Assembly (NCBI GenBank): GCA_003054695.1
Contig: QAZA01000030.1
Location: 19,027-83,026 of the forward strand
Source: Verrucomicrobia bacterium LW23
Lineage (GTDB): Bacteria > Verrucomicrobiota > Verrucomicrobiia > Methylacidiphilales > UBA1321
Length of the DNA: 64,000 nt
Direction of reading: 5' to 3'
Shown here: positions 1-9,814 of the stretch, piece after piece
Layout: every line of letters starts with the position of its first letter
Numbering within the stretch: position 1 is the stretch's first letter
Notes under the pieces: generated by a model
Seen by the model: the letters and a program-made list of their open reading frames with translations, nothing else
What the model was told of the DNA's origin: nothing
Databases searched by the model: none
Made by a program: the position numbers and the translations under genes

Positions 1-110
1 CAATGTTTGTATACATGGTGCCGAAACATTTTTTACATATCCAGTATAAAATCGCCCTTTCTGTGAGATGTGTACCCGGGCGCCATGCGACATCCGGATA
101 CACGTGCTGA

Positions 111-389
111 TTACTTGCTGACCTTCTCGGTGTGGTTGCCGTGACGGCGGAAGGTGCGCGTCAGGGAGAACTCACCCAGGCGATGGCCGACCATGTTTTC
201 CGTGACGAACACGGAATTGAAGATCTTGCCATTGTGCACCAGGAAGGTGTGCCCGACGAAGTCGGGGGTAATCAGGGAGCGGCGCGACCAGGTTTTGATC
301 GGACGCTTGACCCGTTCGCCGTTCATCTTGTCGATCTTGTCGAGAAGATGATCATCAACAAAGGGTCCTTTTTTAAGGCTTCTGCCCAT
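111..389 (-). CDS. rpsS: 30S ribosomal protein S19
   Basis: Small-subunit protein that works with S13 in the head of the 30S subunit near the A site. The 92-residue product begins [15 protein letters not shown] and contains the family core around [18 protein letters not shown] and [10 protein letters not shown], at the normal family length. It is the last gene of the minus-strand ribosomal operon visible here, 65 bp after rplB. No rplV start is evident in the remaining 110 bp of the window, so the next operon gene is either farther away than usual or absent at this place. Confidence 0.98.
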   Translation of the reverse strand: MGRSLKKGPFVDDHLLDKIDKMNGERVKRPIKTWSRRSLITPDFVGHTFLVHNGKIFNSVFVTENMVGHRLGEFSLTRTFRRHGNHTEKVSK

Positions 390-454
390 GGGATCGTGTA
401 GGTTCGATGGTTAAGAGAGAATGTAGAGAAGAGAGGAAGGTCGGTCTTTGGCGA

Positions 455-1297
455 TTACTTCTTCTTCTTGCGGCGCTGCACGATGAACTTGTTCGTCGGC
501 TTGTACTTGGCGCGAGTCTTGAAACCCTTGGCAGGCTGGCCCCACGGGGAGACCGGATGCTGGCGACCGCCACCGCCCTTGCTCTTGCCCTGACCGCCAC
601 CCATCGGGTGATCGACCGGGTTCATCACCATACCGCGGACCTTCGGACGGCGTCCGAGCCAGCGGTTGCGACCGGCTTTGCCGAGCGAGATGTTCTCGTG
701 CTCGAGGTTGCCGACCTGGCCGATGGTGGCGTAGCACTTGGCGTGGATCTTGCGGATTTCGCCAGAGGGCAGGCGGATCTGGGCGTAGCCCTGGTCCACC
801 GACATGATGGTGGCGGAGCCGCCGGCGGTGCGGACGAGCTGGCCGCCTTTGCCGGCCTGCAGCTCGATGTTGTGGATCGGCGCGGCGAGCGGGATGCGAT
901 CGAGCGGCATGGCGTTGCCGATGTTCGGCTCGATCTCCACGCCGGCCTGCACATACATGCCGACCTTGAGGCCGTTGGGGGCGAGGATATACCGCTTCTC
1001 ACCGTCGTCGTACTTCAGCAGGGCGATGCGGGCTGTGCGGATCGGATCATACTCGATCGTCTCCACAATGGCGGGCATGTTCAGCTTGTTGCGCTTGAAG
1101 TCGATGATGCGATAGCGCTGCTTGTGGCCGCCGCCGATGTGGCGGGAGGTCACGCGACCGTTGGCGTTGCGGCCGCCGGTCTTTTTGATGGGCTCGGTGA
1201 GGCTCTTCTCGGGCTTGGACGCAGTGATGTCGTCGAAGCCGGACAGCACGGTGTAGCGCTGGGAGGGCGTCAGCGGGCGGAAGTGTTTAAGGGCCAT
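455..1297 (-). CDS. rplB: 50S ribosomal protein L2
   Basis: Primary 23S rRNA-binding protein needed for subunit association and peptidyl-transferase function. The 280-residue product has the usual length. The N-terminal domain holds [15 protein letters not shown] and [17 protein letters not shown]; the C-terminal part holds [17 protein letters not shown], which includes the conserved functional histidine, and a lysine-rich tail. It lies 114 bp downstream of rplW in the same operon. The spacer before it is longer than most in this operon. Confidence 0.98.
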   Translation of the reverse strand: MALKHFRPLTPSQRYTVLSGFDDITASKPEKSLTEPIKKTGGRNANGRVTSRHIGGGHKQRYRIIDFKRNKLNMPAIVETIEYDPIRTARIALLKYDDGEKRYILAPNGLKVGMYVQAGVEIEPNIGNAMPLDRIPLAAPIHNIELQAGKGGQLVRTAGGSATIMSVDQGYAQIRLPSGEIRKIHAKCYATIGQVGNLEHENISLGKAGRNRWLGRRPKVRGMVMNPVDHPMGGGQGKSKGGGGRQHPVSPWGQPAKGFKTRAKYKPTNKFIVQRRKKKK

Positions 1298-1411
1298 AAG
1301 TTTAGGCTCAGGTGAAGGGCTGGGTGAGGAGGGGCGAAATGGCGGCTTGTTATGCTGTTTTCAGGCCAAGTTAAGACCGCCGGTTGTCGTATATTTCGCT
1401 CGGCTGCGGGC

Positions 1412-1693
1412 TTAGACGAAGTCGATCTTCTCGCCTTCCTTCAGCGTAACGATGGCCTTTTTCCAGTCGGAAGTCTTTCCGGCGTGGATGGTACGGGAGC
1501 GGCGTTTTTTGCCGCGCACGTTGAGGGTGTTGACGCCGGCGACGTCTTTCTTGAAGATCGTCTTGACGGCGTACTTGATCTCCTGCTTGGTGGCGTCGGA
1601 CGCCACGCGGAACACGTACTGGCCCAGGCTGGAGAGCGCGGTGGCCTTCTCGGTGATGCGAGGAGTTTTGATGATAAAGAACGGATCGCGCAT
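1412..1693 (-). CDS. rplW: 50S ribosomal protein L23
   Basis: Protein at the peptide-exit tunnel that serves as docking site for trigger factor and SRP. The 93-residue product shows the family pattern: IIKTPRITEKAT near the N-terminus, YVFRVASDATKQEIKYAVKTIF, then KVNTL-like and RRSRTIHAGKTSDWKKAIVTL segments. It starts 6 bp after the stop of rplD and is therefore probably translationally coupled to it. Confidence 0.97.
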   Translation of the reverse strand: MRDPFFIIKTPRITEKATALSSLGQYVFRVASDATKQEIKYAVKTIFKKDVAGVNTLNVRGKKRRSRTIHAGKTSDWKKAIVTLKEGEKIDFV

Positions 1694-1699
1694 GGGAGT

Positions 1700-2317
1700 T
1701 TAGGCCTTCAGGCGGTTGGAGATTTTGGCGAAGGCGGCCTCCACGATGACGATCTTGTCCGAGCGGACGAGGTCTTCGGCATTGAGGAAGTCGGCCGTGG
1801 TAACGGCAACGCGCGGGTGATTGCGGGCGGCCTGCAGGATCTGCTGGTTAACGCCTTCAAGCACGAGGAGCACGGTGTTGTCGACCGTAAGGACGGGGGC
1901 GAGCGCCGCGACGAAATCCTTCGTCTTGCCGCTGGTGACGTCGAACGCGGGCTCGACAAACACGTCGCCGGCGGCAACGCGGGAGCTGAGCGCCTTCTTC
2001 AGGGCCAGCTTCTTCACCTTCTTGTTGGTGTCCTTGGAGTAGTCGCGCGGCTTGGGGCCGAAGACTACGCCGCCGCCACGCCACACGGGCGAGGAGGCGT
2101 AACCGGCGCGGGCGTTGCCGGTGCCCTTCTGGCGCCAGGGCTTTTTACCGCTGCGGTTGACTTCCGCTTTCGTTTTGGTGCTGTGCGTGCCGGCGCGGCG
2201 ATTGGCGCGGTAGGCCACGATGGTCTCGTGGAGCGCCTGGGTGCCGATACCGTTGAGGATGAGCTCAACCTGCAGCTTTTCCTTGGCCGCTTCGACAGTA
2301 ATAGGGGTGCTGTTCAT
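1700..2317 (-). CDS. rplD: 50S ribosomal protein L4
   Basis: 23S rRNA-binding protein whose extended loop lines the exit tunnel. The 205-residue product has the family signatures [30 protein letters not shown] and [18 protein letters not shown]. An AGGAGG Shine-Dalgarno sequence stands about 8 nt upstream of the ATG; this is one of the few clear ones in the window. The gene begins 18 bp after rplC. In several bacteria L4 autoregulates the S10 operon, but no such leader can be demonstrated here. Confidence 0.97.
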   Translation of the reverse strand: MNSTPITVEAAKEKLQVELILNGIGTQALHETIVAYRANRRAGTHSTKTKAEVNRSGKKPWRQKGTGNARAGYASSPVWRGGGVVFGPKPRDYSKDTNKKVKKLALKKALSSRVAAGDVFVEPAFDVTSGKTKDFVAALAPVLTVDNTVLLVLEGVNQQILQAARNHPRVAVTTADFLNAEDLVRSDKIVIVEAAFAKISNRLKA

Positions 2318-2335
2318 GTTCAGTTCCTCCTGGTG

Positions 2336-3034
2336 TTATTTCTTACCGGCTTTACCCGGATTCTTGGCCTTCACCACGGTCTGAACGACAGGAGGCTTCG
2401 GCTGACCCTTAATTGCCGTGCGGACAACCACGTACCCGCCCTTGGCGCCAGGCACCGCACCGCTAACCAGCAGGGCGTTGTCGGACTCGCGGACCTGGAT
2501 GATGCGCAGGTTCTGCACGGTGATGCGTTCATCACCCATGTGGCCCGGCATGCCGTGGTTCTTGTAGATGCGACCCGGAGTGGAGCGCTCACCGATGGCA
2601 CCGTTACGGCGGTGCGTCTTGGAGCCGTGAGCGGCGCCCTGGCCGGAGAAATTGTGCTTCTTCATAACGCCCGCAAAGCCTTTGCCCTTGCTGACGCCGA
2701 TGACGTCGACGTACTGGCCAACCTTGAAGTTGGTGACGTTGACGGACTCACCGACCTTGGGGGCCGTCTCGCCCTTGCCGGGGATGAATTCGCGGATGAA
2801 CTTCTTGGGAGTAACCGCGGCTTTCTTGAAGTGACCCAGCAGGGGCTTGGTCACACGGTGCTCCTTCTGATCGAACACGCCGACCTGGACGGCTTCGTAA
2901 CCGTCGTTCTCTTTGGTCTTGACCTGCAGGACCGCGTTGGGCTCGGCCAGGATAACGGTAACGGGCGTAATCACCCCGTTCGCGTCGTACACGCGGGTCA
3001 TTCCGACTTTTTGACCTAAAATTCCGATGCTCAT
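2336..3034 (-). CDS. rplC: 50S ribosomal protein L3
   Basis: Early-assembly 50S protein close to the peptidyl-transferase centre. The 232-residue product starts MSIGILGQKVGMTRVYD and includes GKGFAGVMKKHNFSGQGAAHGSK-type core residues, IGERSTPGRIYKNHGMPGHMG and VPGAKGGYV, all diagnostic of L3. The C-terminus is extended and lysine-rich. It is preceded by a 184-bp spacer after rpsJ, long enough to hold an internal promoter, but no convincing promoter was seen there. Confidence 0.97.
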   Translation of the reverse strand: MSIGILGQKVGMTRVYDANGVITPVTVILAEPNAVLQVKTKENDGYEAVQVGVFDQKEHRVTKPLLGHFKKAAVTPKKFIREFIPGKGETAPKVGESVNVTNFKVGQYVDVIGVSKGKGFAGVMKKHNFSGQGAAHGSKTHRRNGAIGERSTPGRIYKNHGMPGHMGDERITVQNLRIIQVRESDNALLVSGAVPGAKGGYVVVRTAIKGQPKPPVVQTVVKAKNPGKAGKK

Positions 3035-3218
3035 GTTATGCGATGACCTGCGACACTGTCGTTGTAGCGTAACCTGCCGGCCCGTTGCGGGCGGCGGCCA
3101 GAGGACAGTTGCCGCGGTTTCCTAAGCTAAATTGTGAAGAGAGAGATTCGAGAGAACTTCCTGCGCGTGCCGGGTGCTGCAGGGCTGTTTTCAGCCTGGC
3201 CCCACCCGGCGCGCCTCG

Positions 3219-3527
3219 TCAGATCTTGATGTTGATATCCACGCCGGCGGGCAGGTTGAGCTTTTTGAGCTCGTCCACCGTTTTGGCGGTAGGATGGATG
3301 ATGTCGATCAGGCGCTTGTGCGTCCGAATCTCGAACTGGTCCATGCTCTTTTTGTCGACGTGCGGGGAACGGTTTACCGTGTAGCGCTCGATCTTGGTGG
3401 GGAGCGGAATGGGACCCGCTACGGAGGAACCGGTACGGGAAGCAGTCTCCGCGATTTCCGTGGCGGCACGGTCCAGGAGACGATAGTCGAAGCCTTTGAG
3501 GCGGATGCGAATACGCGTTTCGGCCAT
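3219..3527 (-). CDS. rpsJ: 30S ribosomal protein S10
   Basis: Head protein of the 30S subunit, also the NusE partner of NusB in transcription antitermination. The 102-residue product has [54 protein letters not shown] and [11 protein letters not shown], the full family pattern and length. It begins 6 bp after the fusA stop. This directly joins the str-type and S10-type operons with no tuf gene between them. Confidence 0.98.
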   Translation of the reverse strand: MAETRIRIRLKGFDYRLLDRAATEIAETASRTGSSVAGPIPLPTKIERYTVNRSPHVDKKSMDQFEIRTHKRLIDIIHPTAKTVDELKKLNLPAGVDINIKI

Positions 3528-3533
3528 AAAATG

Positions 3534-5708
3534 TTATCCTTTCTTCTGTTCAGTAATCTGGGCCACGATATTCGCGGGCACTTGTTCAAAGTGAGAGGGC
3601 TCCATGGAGTACGCGGCACGGCCCTTGGAGACGGTGCGGATCGCGTTCACGTAGCCAAACATCTCAGACAGGGGTACTTCGGCATTCACGACCGAGGAGT
3701 TACCCTTGGCGTTGACATTCATGATCTTGCCGCGGCGGCGGTTCAGATCGCCCAGAATGTCGCCCTGGAACTCGTCCGGCGTGGACACTTCGACCTTCAT
3801 CATCGGCTCGAGCAGGATCGGAGCCGCCTTCTTCATGACTTCCTTGACAGCGAAGATTGCCGCCATCTTGAAGGCCAGTTCGTTGGAGTCGACTTCGTGG
3901 TAGGAGCCGTCGGTGATGTTCACCGTAACGTCGATAACCTGGGAGCCGTTGATGATACCGTTTAGGAGAGCTTCTTCCACACCCTTCTTACAGGCGGGGA
4001 TATACTCCTTGGGGATGTTACCACCGACAACCTTGGACTCGACGACGATACCCTTGCCGCGCTCGTTCGGGATCATCTCCAGAACGACGTGACCGTACTG
4101 ACCGCGACCACCGGACTGCTTGACCAGCTTGCCTTCGCCGCTGGCCGTCTTCGTGATGGTTTCGCGATACGCGATCTGCGGGGCGCCGGCGTTGGTCTGC
4201 ACGTTGAACTCGCGGCGCATGCGGTCCATGATGATGTCGAGGTGAAGCTCGCCCATGCCGGCAATGATGGTCTGGCCCGTCTCTTCGTCAGTTTTCACGA
4301 CGAAGGTCGGATCTTCTTCCATCAGGCGGCCCAGGGCGTCGCCCATCTTCTCACGGTCGCCCTTGCTCTTCGGCTCAATGGCCATGGAGATAACGGGCTC
4401 GGGGAAGGACGGCGGCTCGAGGGAAATGTCGTTGCCTTCGATAACCAGCGTGTCACCGGTCTTGACATCCTTGATGCCGACGATGGCGGCGATGTCACCA
4501 GCGTACACCACATCAAGCTCGGCCTTTTTGTCGGCCTGCAGCTGGATGAGGCGCGAGATGCGCTCGCGCTTGCCGGTGCGGGTGTTCACGACGGTCTCAC
4601 CCTTGTTCAGCATGCCGGAGTAGACACGGAAGAACACGAGCTTACCGATGAACGGATCGGCCCAGAGCTTGAACGCCAGCGCGCAGAACTTGGCGCTGTC
4701 GTCGGCGGGAGCGTACGCGGGCTCGCCGTTGTCCGGGTTAATACCCTTGGCGGGCGGAATGTCCAGCGGGCCGGGGAGGTAATCGACAACGGCGTCGATG
4801 AGGAACTGCACACCCTTGTTGCGGTATGCGGAGCCACCGGCCACAGGCACGAGCTGGTTGCTCACGGTGAGGCGGCGGATAGCGGCTTTGAGCTCCATGG
4901 CGGAGGGGGTCTTCTCCTCCAGGAACATTTCGCCGATCACTTCATCCTTGTCGGCCACGGCCTCAATGAGGTCGCGAAGGGCCTGCTCGGCCATCTCTTT
5001 CTTGTCGGCCGGGATGTCGGTCACCTCGTAGGTGGAGCCGATGCGATCGTTATCAGAGTAAACGATGGCACGCTGATTGACGACGTCAATCTGACCCTGC
5101 AGCTGATCTTCAGCACCCAGGGGGATGAGCACGGGCCAGGCGTTGGCGCCCAGCTTGGTGCGCATGTCGTTAAGCGCGTTGTTAAAGTTGGCGCCGGTAC
5201 GGTCCATCTTGTTGACGAACGCGATGCGGGGCACGTTGTACTTGTTGGCCTGGCGCCATACAGTCTCGGACTGCGGCTGCACGCCGGCTACGCCGCAGAA
5301 CACCGCGATGGCACCGTCGAGCACGCGGAGCGAGCGCTCCACCTCGGCCGTAAAGTCGACGTGACCAGGGGTGTCGATGATGTTGACGCGGAACTTCTGG
5401 CCGTCGTACACCTTGGTAATACCCTCTTCCGTGCGGACCGGCCAGAAGCAGGTCGTCGCCGCGGAAGTGATGGTGATGCCGCGCTCGCGCTCCTGCTCCA
5501 TCCAGTCAGTCACGGCGGTGCCTTCATGCACTTCACCGATCTTGTGAATGGCACCCGTGTAGAAGAGGATACGCTCGGTGAGCGTCGTCTTGCCGGCGTC
5601 GATGTGCGCGCAAATACCGATGTTGCGCGTGCGCTCCAGCGGATAGGAACGCTTGGGGTTGTTGGGGTTGGCAGCCTTTGTTGAGGCAGCAGGTGCGGCG
5701 GTGGACAT
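3534..5708 (-). CDS. fusA: Elongation factor G
   Basis: GTPase that drives ribosomal translocation and, with ribosome recycling factor, subunit splitting. The 724-residue product has G1 (AHIDAGKTT, from about residue 34), the switch regions, G3 DTPGHVDF, G4 NKMD and the later EF-G domains with GRGQYGHV and the C-terminal domain V. Length is slightly above the usual ~700 because of an Ala/Thr-rich N-terminal extension of about 20 residues before the conserved start. It begins 2 bp after rpsG. No Shine-Dalgarno sequence is obvious. Confidence 0.98.
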   Translation of the reverse strand: MSTAAPAASTKAANPNNPKRSYPLERTRNIGICAHIDAGKTTLTERILFYTGAIHKIGEVHEGTAVTDWMEQERERGITITSAATTCFWPVRTEEGITKVYDGQKFRVNIIDTPGHVDFTAEVERSLRVLDGAIAVFCGVAGVQPQSETVWRQANKYNVPRIAFVNKMDRTGANFNNALNDMRTKLGANAWPVLIPLGAEDQLQGQIDVVNQRAIVYSDNDRIGSTYEVTDIPADKKEMAEQALRDLIEAVADKDEVIGEMFLEEKTPSAMELKAAIRRLTVSNQLVPVAGGSAYRNKGVQFLIDAVVDYLPGPLDIPPAKGINPDNGEPAYAPADDSAKFCALAFKLWADPFIGKLVFFRVYSGMLNKGETVVNTRTGKRERISRLIQLQADKKAELDVVYAGDIAAIVGIKDVKTGDTLVIEGNDISLEPPSFPEPVISMAIEPKSKGDREKMGDALGRLMEEDPTFVVKTDEETGQTIIAGMGELHLDIIMDRMRREFNVQTNAGAPQIAYRETITKTASGEGKLVKQSGGRGQYGHVVLEMIPNERGKGIVVESKVVGGNIPKEYIPACKKGVEEALLNGIINGSQVIDVTVNITDGSYHEVDSNELAFKMAAIFAVKEVMKKAAPILLEPMMKVEVSTPDEFQGDILGDLNRRRGKIMNVNAKGNSSVVNAEVPLSEMFGYVNAIRTVSKGRAAYSMEPSHFEQVPANIVAQITEQKKG

Positions 5709-5710
5709 AA

Positions 5711-6184
5711 TTAGAAGCGGAAGTGCGCGAATGCGCGGTTGGCCTGTGCCATCTTATGAACGTCATCGCGTTTTTTGACGGCGTTTCCCTGACCATTGGA
5801 GGCATCGCGAACTTCGCTCGCGAGGGCCTTTACCATGGTAACACCTTTGCGCTTGGATGCATACTGCACCAGCCAGCGCATTGCCAGGGAGATCTGACGC
5901 TCCGGCGGCACTTCCATGGGCACCTGGTAGGTGGCGCCACCCACGCGGCGGCTCTTCACTTCCAGGCGGGGCTTTACGTTGTCGATAGCCTTGGTGAGGA
6001 TATCGAGCGGGTTGCCATCCTTGTTCGCCTGATTGACTTCGTCAATCGCGCCATACACCACGCGCTGGGCGGTGGCCATCTTGCCATCGCGCATCACGGT
6101 GCTGATGAGGCGGCCCACTACGGGGGACTCGTACTTGGAGTCCTCGGCCATCTCGCGCTTATCGGCTCTGCGACGTCTTGCCAT
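5711..6184 (-). CDS. rpsG: 30S ribosomal protein S7
   Basis: Primary 16S rRNA-binding protein that nucleates assembly of the 30S head. The 157-residue product begins [18 protein letters not shown] and contains [38 protein letters not shown] and a C-terminal [15 protein letters not shown], matching the family in length and order. It lies 68 bp after rpsL and 2 bp before fusA in the str part of the operon. Confidence 0.98.
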   Translation of the reverse strand: MARRRRADKREMAEDSKYESPVVGRLISTVMRDGKMATAQRVVYGAIDEVNQANKDGNPLDILTKAIDNVKPRLEVKSRRVGGATYQVPMEVPPERQISLAMRWLVQYASKRKGVTMVKALASEVRDASNGQGNAVKKRDDVHKMAQANRAFAHFRF

Positions 6185-6252
6185 ATGTTCTTCTTCGTTG
6201 AGGTAAAATCGGTGGAAGCAATGAAACTAAGCTTTAACTTAAAAGGATCAGC

Positions 6253-6690
6253 TTATTTCTTCTTGCCCTTGACGGGAGCCGCCGCGGCCTGACCAGGCTT
6301 GGGCTTCTTGACGCCGTACTTACTACGGGACACGTTACGGTTGAGCTTGTTGGAGTTGCTCGGCCCAATGGCGCCGAGGGCGTCCAGCGTACCGCGGACG
6401 ATGTGGTAGCGAACGCCAGGAAGATCCTTCACACGGCCGCCGCGCACCAGCACAATGGAGTGCTCCTGCAGGTTGTGGTTTTCGCCGGGGATGTACGCGA
6501 TGACTTCGTCACCGTTGGTGAGGCGCACTTTGGCGACCTTGCGCAGAGCCGAGTTCGGCTTCTTGGGCGTACGGGTCATCACCTGGACGCAGACGCCACG
6601 GCGCTGCGGCGCACCTTTAAGGGCCGGGGCCTTCGTCTTGACGACCACTTTTTTGCGGCCTTTTCTTACGAGCTGGTTGATCGTGGGCAT
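6253..6690 (-). CDS. rpsL: 30S ribosomal protein S12
   Basis: Decoding-centre protein; point changes in its KPNSALRK loop are the classic cause of streptomycin resistance. The 145-residue product starts [14 protein letters not shown] and shows [19 protein letters not shown] and [15 protein letters not shown], both normal. A Lys/Pro/Ala-rich C-terminal extension of about 15-20 residues goes beyond the usual 124. It is the first gene of the translation operon, with a long untranslated stretch upstream. Confidence 0.98.
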   Translation of the reverse strand: MPTINQLVRKGRKKVVVKTKAPALKGAPQRRGVCVQVMTRTPKKPNSALRKVAKVRLTNGDEVIAYIPGENHNLQEHSIVLVRGGRVKDLPGVRYHIVRGTLDALGAIGPSNSNKLNRNVSRSKYGVKKPKPGQAAAAPVKGKKK

Positions 6691-7240
6691 GACTATCTGG
6701 AAATGGATCTTTGCAAATCAGCGGAGCGGGATTTCTTCTCTCCAGCATCGCGCTGGGTCGAACCGACGAACGTCGATGAGAGCTGAAACATGGGGCATCC
6801 AACAGCCTCTCGCGGAAAAAGAGAAACACGCCTCCGATCGTTGCAAAGATTTTTGCAGTGTCGCGGAGCGTGCCTTGATCCGTAGAAGCCGCATGGAGGA
6901 CAGCCAAACTGTCGCATGCTCGCTATCTCGATGTCAGCCGCAGAGGAAGCGATATCGCCTGAAACAACCTCCCTTCACTCTATCCAAACCCTGTTTAGCG
7001 GGAGGTGAGAACGGGAGCTGCCCTGACGGAAAGCTCATCTGACGGCGCGCTTACAAAGAAGTCGCGGGACATAGATAATGACAGAAGCGCCAAATCACAC
7101 AACACTTTTTTCAGAAAATTTTGCACACGGACCGGCGGAGTGGCGCGGGAAATGCGTAAGAGGCTGATTATCAGAGGGAAAGCGTGAAAAAGGGTACGCA
7201 ATGGAAAAGGCGGCACACGCGGGGTACTTGCCTTAGCGTA
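6691..7240. other. Upstream region of the translation operon, no gene seen
   Basis: About 550 bp upstream of rpsL with no convincing reading frame on either strand. It probably contains the promoter and leader of the ribosomal operon on the minus strand. No tRNA, riboswitch or protein-binding leader structure was recognised. Confidence 0.5.
7073..7102 (-). promoter_or_regulatory. Possible sigma-70-like promoter for the rpsL operon
   Basis: On the minus strand a TTGTGT hexamer (7097-7102) and a TTATCT hexamer (7073-7078) are separated by 18 bp. This would give a leader of about 375 nt ahead of rpsL. Both hexamers are imperfect, so this is only a candidate. Confidence 0.2.
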
Positions 7241-7540
7241 GCTTAGAGGCTGTCGACATTTGGCCTCCTCCCCCATTATCCCCTGCGTAGAGGCTTATAT
7301 CCCCCTTATAGCGAGACATCTGTGAAGCCGTACTGCAATACGGAGGAGAATGTCTCGCGCTAAGGGGGATATAAGCCTCTAAGCAGGGGATAAAGGGGGG
7401 AACGTAAAAAAGGTTGAACATCGTGGAAGCATCCCTCTTGGCGAAACTTTACGCCCTTGGCGATGTTATCTGAAGGTCCGTAGCTCCAAGGCAGATAGTA
7501 TCGCCAAGGGGATGCAGCGGAAATGTCGACAGCCTCTAGC
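7241..7540. repeat. Family B palindromic element, complete copy with terminal inverted repeats
   Basis: About 300 bp bounded by inverted ends (7241-7261 and 7521-7540) reading roughly TTAGAGGCTGTCGACATTT inward. Inside are two long hairpins: arms 7265-7319 and 7350-7400, and a second from about 7427 to 7515 built on GCATCC..CTTGGCGA and TCGCCAAGGGGATGC. The second hairpin plus its flank occurs again, inverted, at 27931-28110. The right end contains the stop codon of the neighbouring 155-residue gene. No protein is encoded, as in a MITE. Confidence 0.75.
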
Positions 7541-8003
7541 TCATCGCCAGCAGTGCAATTCTGTCCGCCGGCAAATCCGTCAGCGCCTGACGGAGATTCG
7601 CGAGCGATTCCTCCACCCAGATCCTGGTATCCTCGACGCTTTTCTGTGTGGTGGGCTCTCCCGTAAACTCCAGGCACAGTTTGGCAAAGGCCTTTGTGTC
7701 TGTAATCGTGGCAAGCTTCTCCGCCAGTTCCCTCGCCTCGTCGCCGCCGTTGATGAGGTGAGCACCCATTTCCCAGCAGCGTAGCAGCGGCGTTTCCAGG
7801 TCTTGGGGCGATTTGGGAAAATTGATGTCGTAATCCAGCATCAGCACGCCCTGCATCGTGGCAAATCCAAAGCCGCCCAGCTCTATGTCCTCACGTTTCA
7901 GCGCAATTTCGTCCAGCCACTCGTGCGTAACCGACTTCTTCGCCTTGATCTTCGCGGGGAAGGTCGCTTTGTCGAACTGGTACCAGAAGGTAATGAGGGA
8001 CAT
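7536..8003 (-). CDS. Conserved hypothetical protein, 155 aa
   Basis: Not recognised. The predicted soluble protein begins MSLITFWYQFDKATFPAK, has no signal peptide or membrane segment, and is rich in acidic and aliphatic residues with a helical C-terminal half. Codon usage and the balanced amino-acid composition look like a real gene. Its TAG stop lies inside the end of the family B repeat, in a CTAG tetranucleotide. It stands alone between the ribosomal operon leader and a divergently transcribed pair of membrane-protein genes. Confidence 0.7.
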   Translation of the reverse strand: MSLITFWYQFDKATFPAKIKAKKSVTHEWLDEIALKREDIELGGFGFATMQGVLMLDYDINFPKSPQDLETPLLRCWEMGAHLINGGDEARELAEKLATITDTKAFAKLCLEFTGEPTTQKSVEDTRIWVEESLANLRQALTDLPADRIALLAMS

Positions 8004-8144
8004 GGGCTTGTGGGGAATGGGAGCTACGGGGACGATATGAATGTGTGTTACACGCTTGCAGAATGTTTAGTCAGAGAATAAGGTGGACGCAATACAAGAA
8101 ATAGCTCCGAATAGCTTTTTGGCAGCCCTAACCACGCTCCCGCG

Positions 8145-8630
8145 ATGTTCGTTTTCCGCAATGATCGCTTTCGCCGCTTCGCTCTGGGGCTGTGCTTTGG
8201 CACCCTGCTCACAGCACAAAATCTCGAATTTGCGGAGCCCCGTATCCGCATTTTGACGACAGGGGGAGGCCTTCCAGCGGAACTGGATTCACTGATCTGG
8301 CTGATAGTGCTGCTTGCGCTGATTCTCTTCGTACTGTCATGCACCGTCTGCGCGGGCGTGCTGTGGATGAGAGCCTCTGCGGAATCGGCACTCGTGGCCC
8401 GCCTAAGGTTTGGGAGCAGCCTGCTCTATACAATCGGTTTTTTCGCCGGGATGGCCGGTGGTATTGTCCTTTGCCTTTACGTATTCCCTTCCCTCTTTCG
8501 CAGGTTATTCGAAGCTCTGATGCCTTCCATTGCGGCTATCATCTTAGTCATCGATATCGTCAGACGCCACAATGAGGAAGCGGCCAAGACGCCGCCTCCG
8601 CTTCCGCCAACACCCCACGCCGCGACATGA
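8145..8630 (+). CDS. Hypothetical membrane protein, 161 aa
   Basis: Unrecognised. An N-terminal signal-like segment is followed by about three hydrophobic helices (roughly residues 47-75, 90-115 and 118-138) and a short Pro-rich cytoplasmic tail. The stop overlaps the start of the next gene in an ATGA arrangement at 8627-8630, so the two are translationally coupled and probably act together in the membrane. Confidence 0.65.
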   Translation: MFVFRNDRFRRFALGLCFGTLLTAQNLEFAEPRIRILTTGGGLPAELDSLIWLIVLLALILFVLSCTVCAGVLWMRASAESALVARLRFGSSLLYTIGFFAGMAGGIVLCLYVFPSLFRRLFEALMPSIAAIILVIDIVRRHNEEAAKTPPPLPPTPHAAT

Positions 8631-9193
8631 GTGCCATGGCTTTCGAGGTTCCCAGCTCGCGGCCCACTTCCTTGCCATTCCTGGCCTGGAAGTTTCTTGT
8701 CGGCGCAGGTCTCGGCGCGGCGCAAACGATGCCACATGCCTGCGGAATGCTCGAAACGATCGGCAAAAAAGTGCTGGGTGGAATGCCCTTGCTGACCGCT
8801 ATTGAGACGACAGCGGGGGGCTACTTTATCTGTTTTCTGGCAGCCCTCGTTCCGTTCCATATCGTTGTACTTCTCTGGCTTGCAGCGAGGGGCGACTACC
8901 GGGGCGGGGCCGATATCGAATCGGAGTGGAGGCAGCACCACTTCTTTTCCGTCGCGGCAAGGGCTCCAGGCTTAGTGGCGGGTATGATTTTTGCCTATGC
9001 TGCCTATCAGCTCACTATCTTGTCGGGCCTTCCGGAAATTCTGGGGCCTCTCGGAGGATTGTCATTGCTGGGTGTCCCCGCTATGGGTGGCCTTTTCATG
9101 ATCTATGACTGCCTCCTTGAGCAACAAAGGCACGAGAAGTACCAGAAGCTGATCGCCATTCAGCGGCTTAGCGCAGGTAGCGCCCCTTCCTAA
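8627..9193 (+). CDS. Hypothetical membrane protein, 188 aa
   Basis: Unrecognised integral membrane protein with about three or four hydrophobic segments (near residues 20-40, 64-86, 110-130 and 140-160) and a charged C-terminal tail. It overlaps the preceding membrane-protein gene by 4 bp. Its TAA stop also overlaps by 3-4 bp the TAG stop of the convergent gene on the other strand (9190-9193), which leaves no room for an intergenic terminator. Confidence 0.65.
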   Translation: MSAMAFEVPSSRPTSLPFLAWKFLVGAGLGAAQTMPHACGMLETIGKKVLGGMPLLTAIETTAGGYFICFLAALVPFHIVVLLWLAARGDYRGGADIESEWRQHHFFSVAARAPGLVAGMIFAYAAYQLTILSGLPEILGPLGGLSLLGVPAMGGLFMIYDCLLEQQRHEKYQKLIAIQRLSAGSAPS

Positions 9194-9699
9194 TCCGCAA
9201 TCCCCCCGCCTTCGTTCAGAGTCTGGATGGTGCGGCGCAGTTGCAGGGCGCGGTCGCGGGTGAGTTCCATGACGCGGTTGTCGCCGACTTGCAGCCACAT
9301 GGTGCCGTCCATGAGGTAGATGCTGTTTTTGATGACTTCGATCTCGGCGTCGCGGAATTTGATCCATTGGAGCTGGGCGGCTTTGAGGGCATCCTTGCCG
9401 GCGGGTTTAAGCATGCCACCCAGCTCCTTGTAGGCGGCGTTAAGCTCGGCGTCCCACTTGGCCAGCGCTTGTTGGGTAACGGAGCGGAACTCGTGGGTGG
9501 AGCTGGCTTTGTCCATTGCGGCGTCGTACCACTTGTCGATAGCGTGCTTTTCCTTGCTGTCCTGCGCAAGGGCGGGTGCGGCGGGCAGGGCAAGCAGGAG
9601 CGCGGCGGTGCAAAGGAGTGCCAGCACCGCCGCGGCAAGGCGGCGTGAGAAGAAGGGGAGAGCGACGGGGTCAGAGGCGATAGCGACTGTGTGCTTCAT
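9190..9699 (-). CDS. Secreted LprI/DUF1311-like protein
   Basis: The product has 169 residues. A signal peptide covers about residues 18-46 (hydrophobic run ending ALAQ). The mature part contains LNAAYKELGGMLKPAGKDALKAAQLQWIKFRDAE, the pattern of the lysozyme-inhibitor LprI N-terminal domain family (DUF1311), with the typical W-x-x-(F/Y)RD signature. In characterised members this domain is periplasmic and can inhibit lysozyme. The cysteines common in that family are not evident in the mature part, so only the fold family is assigned. Confidence 0.7.
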   Translation of the reverse strand: MKHTVAIASDPVALPFFSRRLAAAVLALLCTAALLLALPAAPALAQDSKEKHAIDKWYDAAMDKASSTHEFRSVTQQALAKWDAELNAAYKELGGMLKPAGKDALKAAQLQWIKFRDAEIEVIKNSIYLMDGTMWLQVGDNRVMELTRDRALQLRRTIQTLNEGGGIAD

Positions 9700-9814
9700 G
9701 AACGCCCACTATGGCGAGGGGCCGCCGCCGATGCAACTGCTATTGCCCTGCGAAAAAGGTGCGGATGCGCTGAGACGGCTACGCGTAGCCAGCCAGGCCG
9801 CGCGGTTCCGCGCG

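Noticed and set aside
1352..3019. 555-codon open frame on the plus strand opposite rplW, rplD and rplC
   Set aside because: It is antisense to three unmistakable ribosomal protein genes; the long frame is a consequence of high GC and codon bias.
4089..5684. 531-codon plus-strand frame opposite fusA
   Set aside because: Antisense shadow of EF-G, His/Val/Gly-rich composition without any domain.
6691..7240. Possible riboswitch or autoregulatory leader before the ribosomal operon
   Set aside because: No known leader structure could be recognised by eye; only a weak promoter candidate is reported.
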